10,010 nt of DNA from Paracoccaceae bacterium (GCA_003565055.1 PXDM01000185.1:1-10010), one strand, 5' to 3'. Numbered from the stretch's first letter, positions 1-7,795 are shown. Made by a program: numbers and translations. The notes: generated by a model from the sequence alone, not told the origin.

Positions 1-453
1 ATCAGCGGCTTCGGGGGCGAACCAGAAGAGCTTGCCATGTGCCTTGGAGATCACCTCGGACACCGGCACGCGGGCGCGGACGGCCTTGAGAACGGCCTCG
101 ACGCCATCGGTTTTCTGCCCGTCCACCATCACCAACCGCGCGCCCTGCGCCACAGCTTCGGCGATCAGCGCAAAGGCTTCGGCTTTCGCGCGCGGCAGGC
201 AGATCAGCGCCGCCGGGGCCGGGGCAGGCGCAACAGATACCGACCAGCCAGCTTGCGCCAATGCATCATGGTCCGGCTTGAAGCTCTGAACCATCTGCAC
301 TGACCCGCGCGGGAGCAGGCCGAAATCCTCGCCTGCGCGCGGGCGATAGACGGCCAGCGTGGCCTCGGGCAGCGGCAATGCCTCTGCCAGCGCGAGTGCC
401 AGACGCGCCCCCCGCGGGGCAGGGTCATGAAATATCTCGGAGGTGGGGGTCAT
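1..453 (-). CDS. Class I SAM-dependent methyltransferase, RsmC-like (N-terminal part, runs off left edge)
   Basis: The minus strand is open from an ATG at 453-451 to the window edge, giving 151 codons. The product starts MTPTSEIFHDPAPRGARLAL. It contains the stretch YRPRAGEDFGLLP (about residues 36-48), a FKPDHDALA segment, and DGQKTDGVEAVLKAVR followed by ISKAHGKLFWF near the edge. These match what I recall of the degenerate N-terminal domain of RsmC-type 16S rRNA guanine-N2 methyltransferases in Rhodobacterales. The catalytic C-terminal half, with the SAM-binding glycine loop and NPP-type motif, would lie outside the window, so activity cannot be judged. The gene begins 17 bases after the clpS stop on the same strand, so the two are probably co-transcribed. 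There is only a weak AAGGG upstream of the start. The coding frame is well supported; the exact substrate is inferred from family resemblance. Confidence 0.8.
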   Translation of the reverse strand, partial: MTPTSEIFHDPAPRGARLALALAEALPLPEATLAVYRPRAGEDFGLLPRGSVQMVQSFKPDHDALAQAGWSVSVAPAPAPAALICLPRAKAEAFALIAEAVAQGARLVMVDGQKTDGVEAVLKAVRARVPVSEVISKAHGKLFWFAPEAAD

Positions 454-470
454 GGGACGCGCGGCGGCCC

Positions 471-821
471 TTATTCCTTTTCCAGCGTGCATTGCAGCGG
501 ATGTTGATGACGCCGCGCGAAATCCATCACTTGCGCGACCTTGGTTTCCGCCACCTCATAAGAGAACACACCGACCACGGCCAGCCCTTTCTTGTGCACG
601 GTCAGCATGATGTCGAAGGCCATCGCATGCGACATGCCGAAAAACCGCTCCAGCACATGCACCACGAATTCCATCGGCGTATAGTCGTCATTCAGCAGCA
701 TCACCTTGTACATCGGCGGGCGCTGCGTTCGGGTGCGCGTCTTGGTGACAACGGCACCGTCATTTTCGGGGCCTTTGGGGTCCTTGTCAGACATCGCGGT
801 AGGCGTCGTGTTGCGGATCAT
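471..821 (-). CDS. clpS: ATP-dependent Clp protease adaptor ClpS
   Basis: ClpS binds the N-terminal domain of ClpA and delivers N-end-rule substrates to the cytoplasmic ClpAP protease. From the ATG at 821 the protein is 116 aa, close to the usual family size, with a polar, probably disordered N-terminus up to about residue 35. The core holds the signature VMLLNDDYTPMEFVV. By alignment from memory with E. coli ClpS, N44, D45 and H76 match the N-degron pocket residues (N34, D35, H66, with the same 32-residue spacing) and M50 matches the gate methionine M40. I prefer the ATG at 821 because AAGG lies 5 bases upstream. The frame stays open to a TTG at 860, and another ATG lies at 794 without a clear ribosome site. 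The RsmC-like gene follows at once, and the HAD gene is divergent. All key pocket residues are present, so it should be functional. Confidence 0.96.
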   Translation of the reverse strand: MIRNTTPTAMSDKDPKGPENDGAVVTKTRTRTQRPPMYKVMLLNDDYTPMEFVVHVLERFFGMSHAMAFDIMLTVHKKGLAVVGVFSYEVAETKVAQVMDFARRHQHPLQCTLEKE

Positions 822-858
822 CGGAACCTTCAATGACTGGAAAGACGGGTCTGCAGGC

Positions 859-886
859 AATATAGCGTATCATGTTAAACTGAAAA
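859..886 (-). promoter_or_regulatory. Possible promoter of clpS
   Basis: Read on the minus strand, TTTTCA (886-881) and TATATT (864-859) are separated by 16 bases, upstream of the preferred clpS start. This resembles a weak sigma-70-type promoter, with 4 of 6 matches to TTGACA and 5 of 6 to TATAAT. It lies in the short divergent spacer between clpS and the HAD gene. Assigned by eye only. Confidence 0.3.
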
Positions 887-911
887 GCCCCTTACCCGAC
901 AGGTCTGGCCC

Positions 912-1616
912 ATGTCCCGTATCACCACCATCGGTTTCGACGCCGATGATACGCTTTGGCACAATGAGCGCTTTTTCCGCATGACGCAGGCGCATTTCGC
1001 GGACTTGCTCGCCGATTACACGGATCAAGCGACATTGATGGCCCGTCTGCTGGAGGCCGAGCGGCGCAATATCGGCCAATACGGTTTCGGCGTGAAGGGC
1101 TTTGTGCTGTCGATGATCGAGACGGCCATCGAGGTGACCGAAGAACGCGTCCCCGCCTGCGTGATCTCGGAGTTGCTCGCCGCCGGGCAGGAGATGTTGC
1201 GCCACCCGATCGAGCTCTTGCCGCACGCCGCCGACACGATCGAAGCGCTGGCCCCCGCACATCGTCTGCTGTTGATCACCAAGGGCGATCTTCTCGATCA
1301 GGAGCGCAAGCTCGCGCAATCGGGCCTTGGCGAGATGTTCGACGCGGTCGAGATCGTCTCGGACAAGACCGCGCCGGTTTATGCCGCGATCTTCGCGCGC
1401 CATGGCGAAGGGCCGGAAGCGGCGCTCATGGTCGGCAATTCCATGCGCTCGGATGTGATCGCGCCCATCATGGCAGGCAGCTGGGGCGTGTATGTGCCCC
1501 ATGAGGTCGAATGGGACATCGAACGCGCCACGCCTCCGGAGCACCATCCGCGCTTTCGCAAAATCGCACATCTTGGCTTTTTGCCCGACCTGATCGGTTG
1601 GATTGACGGAAGCTGA
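912..1616 (+). CDS. HAD-superfamily hydrolase
   Basis: This 234-aa soluble protein carries all four haloacid dehalogenase-type motifs in order. Motif I is FDADDTLW, with nucleophile D10 and acid D12. Motif II is the threonine T123 in LLLITKGD. Motif III is lysine K152 in SDKTAP. Motif IV is GNSMRSD, with D181 as a Mg-binding acid. The roughly 100 residues between motifs I and II fit a helical C1-type cap, so a small-molecule phosphatase is the most likely activity. The substrate cannot be read from the sequence. AGGT lies 7 bases before the ATG. The gene is divergent from clpS and separated by 178 bases from the carboxypeptidase gene downstream. Family assignment is firm, specificity unknown. 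Confidence 0.92.
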   Translation: MSRITTIGFDADDTLWHNERFFRMTQAHFADLLADYTDQATLMARLLEAERRNIGQYGFGVKGFVLSMIETAIEVTEERVPACVISELLAAGQEMLRHPIELLPHAADTIEALAPAHRLLLITKGDLLDQERKLAQSGLGEMFDAVEIVSDKTAPVYAAIFARHGEGPEAALMVGNSMRSDVIAPIMAGSWGVYVPHEVEWDIERATPPEHHPRFRKIAHLGFLPDLIGWIDGS

Positions 1617-1794
1617 TCCAGCGCGCATCTGGTGTTGTGGGGTGCGTGGGGCCACTATATATGCGGGGTCATGCATTAAGAAACATGTCAAAAGCGCTGT
1701 AATTTCATGCTTTTCTTGCAACGTGCATCGTGTTAATCTGATCTGAGCAGTTGACCCGCATAAAAACAATCGCGGGCAAAGACAGAGGCACAGT

Positions 1795-3888
1795 ATGCAG
1801 GCGCAATTCTTGCGAGCGCTCCGCCATGTTTATGCATTGGCGTTCACGGTTGTCGCGTTATTCGCGGCAGGTGCGATCCATGCCGCGCCCTTCGCTGCGT
1901 TTGTGATGGATGCGCGCAATGGTGAAGTCATCTTCGCGCGCAATCATGATACCCGGTTGCACCCGGCCTCTCTGACCAAAATGATGACGCTCTACGTGGC
2001 CTTTGAGGCGGTCAAGCATGGCGAGGTCTCGCTCGATACACAATTCACAGTCAGCCAGCGCGCGGCCGGGACAGCCTGTGTCTGCCTCGGCTTGCGTCCG
2101 GGTCAGCGGATTTCGCTGCGCTATCTTCTGCGCGCAGCCGCATTGCGGTCGGCCAATGATGCCTCTGTGGTGATTGCCGAAGGGATTTCAGGCTCTGTCG
2201 AGGCCTTTGCCGAACGTATGACCCGGACCGCGCGCGCGATGGGGATGCAGAACACCACCTTTCGCAATCCGCACGGCCTGACGCAGACCGGTCATGTTTC
2301 CACCGCGCGCGACATGAGCATCCTGGGTCGACAGCTCTATTTCGATTATCCGCAATATTTCAACATGTTCTCTCGCCGCAGCGACAATGCAGGCGTGGCC
2401 GTCGTGCCCAATACCAACCGCCGTTTTCTCGATGCCTATTCCGGCGCAGACGGGATCAAGACCGGATACACGCGCGCGGCCGGGTTCAATCTCACGGCCT
2501 CGGCGCAGCGCGGTGGCAAGCATATCATCACGACCATGTTCGGCGGAACATCGGCGGCCCAGCGGAATGCGCGGGTTGCGGAACTGATGGATATCGGCTT
2601 CAGCCGCGCGGCGACCCGTGTTGCGACCCGCGCGCCGCGCACGCCTGCCTATCAGGGCCGTGGCGGCACTGCGGTCGCGGAAGCGCGACCGTCCAGCGGG
2701 GCGAGCAGCAGCGGCACGCCCGCGCGGGGGGACGATGATGCAAGCGCCGCCGCCAAGACGATCCGCCTGCAAATGGCCGTGCGTCGAAGCCCCCGACCAG
2801 AGCCCCGCCCGCTACAGGGGCCGCCGGAAGAGCTCTTGGTCGCTGTTCTCGAGAGTGTCGAGACCGCTGTGACCGAGACCGTTGCCGAGCAGGCCGCGCT
2901 TGAGAGTTTGCCCGTCACGCCGCCTGCGCGCGAAGACGTCGCGCGCGCTGAGCCTGTGCCCGATCCGGAGCCGGAAGCTGCGCCCTCGGTCGAGAGCCAG
3001 ATCGCCGAGGCGCTTGATGCGGGCTTTGCTTTGGCGCAGATCGACGAACGCGACAGTATCCCCGACCAGAGTGCACCCGATGAGATGCGCGCTGCGTCCG
3101 AACCGGATCGCCCGGCGGAAGCGGAAAGCGCGCCGGTCCCGCAGACGATCACCGAGGTGGTGCGCCTTCTGCCGAAGCCGCGCCCGGAGAGCCTGAATGT
3201 CCCTGTCTCTGTAGCCGCAGTCGCTTCACAGGACACGGCTGATCTCGCTCAGAATTCGGAGCCGGAGCCGGAGCACGCGCCAGAGCCCGCTGCGACCAGT
3301 GCCGCGCCGGACTCCGTGATCGCAGAGTTGCAGGGACCCTCGGATGACGCGGTCTGGATCGGTGCCAATGATACGATTACAGGTGCGCTCGCAGCGCAGG
3401 ACGCCGATCACGAGGACGTGGCGCATGACGCACAGAGCCGCACCGCGTTGAATGCGGATCTCGATGCCATGCCGCAGGAGAAGCGCGAAGCAGTGGAACC
3501 CGAGCGGCCATCCGGTATCATCCTGACCAGTGCAACGCAGACCCTGCCTGAGCCCGGTCCACCATCCGATGACCGCCGGGCCATCGCGACGATCATGGAG
3601 GATCATCTCTCCGAGGCCCCCCGCGTCGTCACGCGTGTCTCGACCTCGGACGGGGGGCGGCTGTGGGGCGTGTCGCTGGGGCAGTTCAATTCCCGCGCTG
3701 CTGCGGAGCGCGGTGTGATCGCAGTGAAAATGGCGGAAGCTGCGTCGCTGGCCAATGGGGTCAGCCGGATCCGGCAGACCAGCGGGCGGTTCGAGGCGTC
3801 TTTCGCCGGGCTGACACAGGCCGAGGCCGAGCGCGCCTGTTTGCGCCTGTCTGCCCGTGCCATGGATTGTGCGATCGCCCATCCGTGA
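1795..3888 (+). CDS. D-alanyl-D-alanine carboxypeptidase (peptidase S11, PBP5-like) with C-terminal SPOR domain
   Basis: This enzyme removes the terminal D-Ala from peptidoglycan stem peptides in the periplasm. The 697-aa product has a signal peptide ending near residues 30-31 (after IHA or AIHAA). The penicillin-binding catalytic domain (about 32-275) has S59-LT-K62 (SxxK, nucleophile S59), S119-A-N121 (SxN) and K222-T-G (KTG). Residues about 290-610 form a low-complexity linker rich in Glu, Ala and Pro, with no visible domain. Residues about 620-697, beginning GGRLWGVSLGQFNS, look like a SPOR domain, a fold that binds denuded glycan at the septum. It is much longer than E. coli DacA (about 400 aa) and lacks an obvious C-terminal membrane anchor, so the SPOR domain may replace it. 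AGAGG lies 6 bases before the ATG. The 178-base leader holds a weak candidate promoter (TTGTGG at 1635, TATATG at 1658). dinB follows by 42 bases. Confidence 0.95.
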   Translation: MQAQFLRALRHVYALAFTVVALFAAGAIHAAPFAAFVMDARNGEVIFARNHDTRLHPASLTKMMTLYVAFEAVKHGEVSLDTQFTVSQRAAGTACVCLGLRPGQRISLRYLLRAAALRSANDASVVIAEGISGSVEAFAERMTRTARAMGMQNTTFRNPHGLTQTGHVSTARDMSILGRQLYFDYPQYFNMFSRRSDNAGVAVVPNTNRRFLDAYSGADGIKTGYTRAAGFNLTASAQRGGKHIITTMFGGTSAAQRNARVAELMDIGFSRAATRVATRAPRTPAYQGRGGTAVAEARPSSGASSSGTPARGDDDASAAAKTIRLQMAVRRSPRPEPRPLQGPPEELLVAVLESVETAVTETVAEQAALESLPVTPPAREDVARAEPVPDPEPEAAPSVESQIAEALDAGFALAQIDERDSIPDQSAPDEMRAASEPDRPAEAESAPVPQTITEVVRLLPKPRPESLNVPVSVAAVASQDTADLAQNSEPEPEHAPEPAATSAAPDSVIAELQGPSDDAVWIGANDTITGALAAQDADHEDVAHDAQSRTALNADLDAMPQEKREAVEPERPSGIILTSATQTLPEPGPPSDDRRAIATIMEDHLSEAPRVVTRVSTSDGGRLWGVSLGQFNSRAAAERGVIAVKMAEAASLANGVSRIRQTSGRFEASFAGLTQAEAERACLRLSARAMDCAIAHP

Positions 3889-3930
3889 GGGTGATGGTCA
3901 AGTTGCAGTGACCTGCGCTACACTTGCGCC

Positions 3931-5184
3931 ATGCCCGGATTCTGTCGCGATTGCCTGACCCAGTTTGAGCGCGCCGCGCGCTGTCCGGCGTGCCATTCTC
4001 CGCGTGTGCTGGTGGATGCCGAGCTGTTCACACTCTCCATCGCGCATATGGATTGCGACGCTTTCTATGCCTCGGTCGAAAAACGCGACAACCCGGATCT
4101 GCGCGACAAACCCGTGATCGTGGGGGGCGGCGCGCGAGGGGTGGTGACGACGGCATGCTATATCGCGCGCATCCATGGGGTGCGCTCGGCCATGCCGATG
4201 TTCAAGGCGCTCAAGCTTTGCCCGGAAGCCGTGATCGTCAAGCCGCGGTTCGACGCCTATGCGCGCGCCTCGCGCGAAATCCGCGATATGATGCTGGCGC
4301 TGACGCCTGCGATTGAACCGCTCTCGCTCGATGAGGCATTTCTTGACCTGTCGGGGACCGCCCGGCTGCATGGCGCGCCGCCCGCCGTGATGCTCGCGCG
4401 GCTGGTCGCAGGGATGGAGCGCGAGCTGCGCCTGTCGGGCTCGGTGGGGCTGTCGCATAACAAGTTTCTCGCCAAGATCGCCTCGGATCTCGACAAGCCG
4501 CGCGGATTTTCCGTGATCAGCCGCGCCGCGACCGAAAGCTTCCTGCGCGGCCAGCCTGTGGGGCTGATCTGGGGGGTGGGGGCGGCGTTGCGCAGCCAGC
4601 TTGAGCGCGCGGGCATCGCCCGGATCGACGATCTGTTGCGCTGGGAGGAAGCCGCGCTTGTCGCGCGCTTCGGCGCAATGGGCTCGCGGCTCTGGCATCT
4701 GGCGCGCGGGCAGGACACGCGCCGGGTTGCGCCGGACCGCGCCGTGAAGTCGATTTCCAAGGAGACGACCTTCGATGGTGATCTTGACGACGAAGACCTG
4801 CTCGACGGGCATTTGTGGCGTCTGGCCGATCAGGTTGCCGCGCGTGCCAAGGCTAAGGGGCGCGCGGGGCGGGTGGTCACGCTGAAGCTCAAACGCGCGG
4901 ATCATCGGATACTGACGCGGCGGCTGTCTCTGCATGCGCCGACTGATCTGGCGGATGTGATCTACCGGCAGTCCCGCCCGCTTCTGGCACAGGCAATGTC
5001 ATCGGCTCCGTTTCGACTGCTTGGGGTCGGGATTTCCGAACTCTCCGAGCAGGGGGGCGACGGTTTCGCGGCGGACCTGCTCGACCCGGAGGCCGTACGC
5101 CGCGCCGAGGCCGAGCGTGTCATGGACAAGCTGCGTGCGCGCTTCGGGCCGGACGCCGTCGTCAAGGGGCGGGCATTGCGCTGA
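3931..5184 (+). CDS. dinB: DNA polymerase IV (Y-family, DinB) with N-terminal four-cysteine extension
   Basis: DinB is an error-prone translesion polymerase used on damaged or stalled templates. The 417-aa product has the Y-family palm motif HMDCDAFYASVE, with metal ligand D41 and the presumed steric gate Y46, and SLDEAF with D134 and E135. The finger/thumb signature VGLSHNKFLAKIASDLDKPRG is at about 172-192, with helix-hairpin-helix and little-finger regions after it. Before the catalytic domain lie about 30 extra residues with C5-xx-C8 and C18-xx-C21, a pattern suited to a small zinc-binding ribbon; E. coli DinB lacks it. The start at 3931 is kept because it includes this motif, though no good ribosome site precedes it. 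The C-terminus (ADLLDP, then VVKGRAL) carries at best a degenerate clamp-binding box. It may be transcribed with the upstream carboxypeptidase gene. I saw no clear SOS box in the 42-base gap. Confidence 0.96.
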   Translation: MPGFCRDCLTQFERAARCPACHSPRVLVDAELFTLSIAHMDCDAFYASVEKRDNPDLRDKPVIVGGGARGVVTTACYIARIHGVRSAMPMFKALKLCPEAVIVKPRFDAYARASREIRDMMLALTPAIEPLSLDEAFLDLSGTARLHGAPPAVMLARLVAGMERELRLSGSVGLSHNKFLAKIASDLDKPRGFSVISRAATESFLRGQPVGLIWGVGAALRSQLERAGIARIDDLLRWEEAALVARFGAMGSRLWHLARGQDTRRVAPDRAVKSISKETTFDGDLDDEDLLDGHLWRLADQVAARAKAKGRAGRVVTLKLKRADHRILTRRLSLHAPTDLADVIYRQSRPLLAQAMSSAPFRLLGVGISELSEQGGDGFAADLLDPEAVRRAEAERVMDKLRARFGPDAVVKGRALR

Positions 5185-5196
5185 GCCACCCACTGA

Positions 5197-5243
5197 GCGC
5201 GGTGCAGTGACAAAGCCGCGCAGCGACCACAAGGGGCGTCGCT
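5197..5243. terminator. Possible terminator hairpins between convergent dinB and PBP genes
   Basis: The 115-base gap between the convergent stops holds two short perfect hairpins. One is GCGCGG (5197-5202) with CCGCGC (5216-5221) around a 13-base loop. The other is AGCGAC (5222-5227) with GTCGCT (5238-5243) around a 10-base loop. Neither is followed by a T-tract on either strand, so a bidirectional terminator is a guess from position. Confidence 0.22.
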
Positions 5244-5299
5244 CGCCGAATTGCGGGCTGAGGGTGGCGCGGGCCTCTTGCGGCATCATGAGGTGACGC

Positions 5300-7492
5300 T
5301 CAGTTTCCGCCAAAGATGGACCCAAGAATGCCCCGGACCGTGTCATCGAAGGATGACCCTTCGCCCTGTGCCTGCGGCTGAGATTGCGCGGGCGGCGGTG
5401 GTGCGCTGTCTTGCTGAGGCGGCTCAAAGACGGGGCGTTCGGGCTCTGTCATCGGCAGCGGGCGCGGCGAGAGGCCGCGATGCACACGCGCCATGGTCTC
5501 GCGCCAGATCTCGGCAGGCAACCCGCCACCCGTCACGCCTTGCAGGGGCGAGTTGTCATCATAGCCCATCCAGACGCCCGCGACGTAATCAGAGGTGAAG
5601 CCAATGAACCACGCATCGCGCGCCGCTTGCGTCGTGCCCGTCTTGCCTGCGACCTGCCAGCCATCGAGCCGCGCCCGCGTGCCAGTGCCTTCGGCCACGA
5701 CGCGAGTCATCATCCATGTCAGAACCCGCGCGGAATTCTCGGAAATCACCCGCTCCCCGATCCCGCTCGACGCCCCGAAGAGCGGTGTCGGATCGCCCAT
5801 CAGGCTAAGCTCCTCGATCCCGTAGGGCTGCACAGCGCTGCCCCCATTGAGGATCCCCGCATAGGCCGCGGTCATTTCCAGAAGATTGGCTTCCGACGCT
5901 CCGAGCGCCAGTGCCGGGCCTTCGGCGAGGTCACTGTGCAGCCCGAACTTGTTGGCCACTTCGCGCACCTGCGCGCGCCCCATGGCTTCGGAAATACGCA
6001 CGGCGGGCGTGTTGTGCGAGCGCGCCAAGGCTTCGGTCAGCGTGACGAAGCCATGGAAACGGTTGTCATAATTGCGCGGCGACCAAGCACCCGAGCCAGG
6101 GATATTGATCGTGAGCGGCGCATCCTCGACAATGTCAAACGGTTCGAACCCGTTTTCGAGCGCTGCTGCGAAGAGGAACGGCTTGAAGGCGGATCCGGTC
6201 TGGCGCATCGCCTGTGTCGCGCGGTTGAACCCGCCAACGCTGGGCGAGCGCCCGCCGGACATGCCACGCACGGCTCCGTCTGCCGACATCACCACCACAG
6301 CGACTTCCGCCTGCGAGCCTTCGCGCACGCGGGTCGAGAAGACATGATCTATCGCCTCTTCGATGGCCGTCTGGATCTGCGGCGTGAATGTTGTGCGCAT
6401 GATCACGTCTTCGGTCGTCTGGCGCGTGAGATAGCCGGGACCCGATTGCATCAGCCAATCCGCGAAATGGATCCCGCGCTGGACCTCCGCTTGCTGAGAC
6501 AATGTCGCCGGGAAGGTGCGCGCCTCGGCAACTTCATGCTCCGAAAGATAGCCCTGCTCCGCCATCAAGCCGATCACGACACTGGCCCGCGCCTGGGCGC
6601 GCAGCAAGTTGCGTGTCGGGGCAAGCAGCGAGGGTGCAGGCAAAAGACCTGCGAGCATCGCCGCCTCGGAGGGGCCGAGATCCGCAGCACTGCGCCCGAA
6701 ATAGCGCTGTGCCGCGGCCTCAAACCCGCGCGCGCCCGCGCCGAGAAAGGCGCGGTTCATGTAGATGGTCAGGATTTCGTTTTTCGAGAATTTCGCTTCC
6801 AGGGCAAAGGCGAAGGGCACTTCCTGTATCTTGCGCCAGAGCGTGCTTTGACGGCAATCCTCTTCATAGGCGGCCTCTGATGGCCAGATTTCGGTATCGA
6901 AGGGCACGCCAAGGCAGAGCAGTTTCGCCACCTGCTGCGTGATCGTCGAGCCACCGGCCCCCGAGAACGCACTGCGCCCGGCCTGAATGTTGGAGCGGAT
7001 CGCCCCGGCTATACCGCGCGGGCTGATGCCGAGATGGCTGAAAAAGCGCCGGTCCTCGACCGCGACGATGGCATTGACGAGATGCGGCGAGACGGTCTCG
7101 GTCGTGACCGCGCCACCGAAAGTTTCGCCGCGCCAGGCAAAGACCGAACCCGTATCGTCGAGCATCGTCACCGAGCCGCGCGCGCGGTTGTCCAGCATCT
7201 CGTCGAGCGGCGGCAAGGTCGTGTAGTAATATCCGGTCGCGAGCAAAAGGATCGCCGCCAGCGTCGCCCCGAGACGCCATGTGACGCCCCAGACCACACG
7301 CCAGATCAGCGTGACGAAGCCAGTGATCAAGCGCACGAAGATATTCCCCTTGTGCGCCCGCGCTGGCTTTGCCGCCTTAGGCTTGCGCGCGCGCTGTGTT
7401 CTGGCCTTGCTCTGACCCGCAGTCGACGAGGACTTCTTCGTCGCGCGGCGCTCTGCCACCAGTTTGCGCCCGGACCCACCCGTTCCGCTCAT
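5300..7492 (-). CDS. Penicillin-binding protein 1A family: bifunctional transglycosylase/transpeptidase
   Basis: A class A PBP that polymerises glycan strands from lipid II and cross-links them at the outer face of the inner membrane. From the ATG at 7492 it has 730 aa. Residues 1-50 are rich in Lys and Arg (cytoplasmic) and a membrane segment follows at about 52-90. The GT51 domain has E146 in VEDRRFF, GGSTITQQVAKLL (180-192) and KFSKNEILTIYMNRAFLGAG (234-253). The transpeptidase domain has S434-AF-K437 (SxxK), S492-H-N494 (SxN) and K617-T-G-T (KTG). The tail (about 680-712) is Pro/Gln-rich and ends in a short segment, FDDTVRGILGSIFGGN. Between QQVAKLL and KIQEV in the GT domain is an insert of about 27 residues with C193 and C213. 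I chose 7492 because AGGGTG sits 5 bases upstream; the frame is open as far as 7630, but that extension is unlike a protein domain. It converges with dinB and diverges from glnK. Confidence 0.95.
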   Translation of the reverse strand: MSGTGGSGRKLVAERRATKKSSSTAGQSKARTQRARKPKAAKPARAHKGNIFVRLITGFVTLIWRVVWGVTWRLGATLAAILLLATGYYYTTLPPLDEMLDNRARGSVTMLDDTGSVFAWRGETFGGAVTTETVSPHLVNAIVAVEDRRFFSHLGISPRGIAGAIRSNIQAGRSAFSGAGGSTITQQVAKLLCLGVPFDTEIWPSEAAYEEDCRQSTLWRKIQEVPFAFALEAKFSKNEILTIYMNRAFLGAGARGFEAAAQRYFGRSAADLGPSEAAMLAGLLPAPSLLAPTRNLLRAQARASVVIGLMAEQGYLSEHEVAEARTFPATLSQQAEVQRGIHFADWLMQSGPGYLTRQTTEDVIMRTTFTPQIQTAIEEAIDHVFSTRVREGSQAEVAVVVMSADGAVRGMSGGRSPSVGGFNRATQAMRQTGSAFKPFLFAAALENGFEPFDIVEDAPLTINIPGSGAWSPRNYDNRFHGFVTLTEALARSHNTPAVRISEAMGRAQVREVANKFGLHSDLAEGPALALGASEANLLEMTAAYAGILNGGSAVQPYGIEELSLMGDPTPLFGASSGIGERVISENSARVLTWMMTRVVAEGTGTRARLDGWQVAGKTGTTQAARDAWFIGFTSDYVAGVWMGYDDNSPLQGVTGGGLPAEIWRETMARVHRGLSPRPLPMTEPERPVFEPPQQDSAPPPPAQSQPQAQGEGSSFDDTVRGILGSIFGGN

Positions 7493-7795
7493 GTCGTCAC
7501 CCTGCACACTGCTCGTCTCAACCCGCGCTCCTGTCGCGCAACCTATCTGTCCTCTTCGCATCCTCTGGTCGAAAAAGCCATGCGCATCGCGACAATTTGT
7601 AGTGGCAAGAGAGACGCGCCCGATCCACATATCGCCTAAAAATTGTGCATTGACTTATTTTTGTGCACATATTTTTCCAATTCGGCAAGGCGGCCCGCGC
7701 GGCAGTCGCGCAAAACGTTGTCCCTCGACGTCCCAATGGCCCTGATGAGCGCGTGCGATCCAAGAGACATTCGCTCAAAAGAAAGGGGACGACCT
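7493..7795. promoter_or_regulatory. Divergent intergenic region between the PBP gene and glnK
   Basis: This 303-base spacer must hold the promoters of both divergent genes. The stretch 7636-7680 is clearly AT-rich against its surroundings. It contains two copies of TTGTGCA, at 7643-7649 and 7661-7667, the second inside the palindrome TGTGCACA (7662-7669), with TTGACT at 7650-7655 between them. The only -10-like sequence near the TTGACT (TATTTT, 7670-7675) is 14 bases away, which is short. I found no convincing sigma-54 element (GG-N10-GC) upstream of glnK. No ORF in the spacer looks real; reading frames that cross it are extensions of the flanking genes without recognisable protein character. 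Confidence 0.5.

Noticed and set aside
870..1769. Minus-strand ORF of 299 codons opposite the HAD gene
   Set aside because: It is fully antisense to a gene with all four HAD motifs; its translation is rich in Arg/His/Gly with no recognisable domain.
3898..4935. Minus-strand ORF of 345 codons opposite dinB
   Set aside because: Antisense shadow of dinB with no motif and a basic, low-information composition.
5384..6880. Plus-strand ORF of 498 codons opposite the PBP gene
   Set aside because: It is a long antisense frame produced by GC-rich codon bias. The minus strand encodes intact GT51 and transpeptidase motifs across the same bases.
7493..7630. N-terminal extension of the PBP frame upstream of 7492
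   Set aside because: The ATG at 7492 has AGGGTG 5 bases upstream, and the extension would put about 46 unlike residues before the basic tail.
7730..7760. Possible sigma-54 promoter around TGGCCCTGATGAGCGC upstream of glnK
   Set aside because: The GG to GC spacing is wrong: the bases ten after GG are CG, not GC.
7643..7795. N-terminal extension of the P-II frame from the ATG at 7643
   Set aside because: P-II proteins are 112 aa and start at KYI; the GTG at 7796 has a good ribosome site and gives exactly that length.
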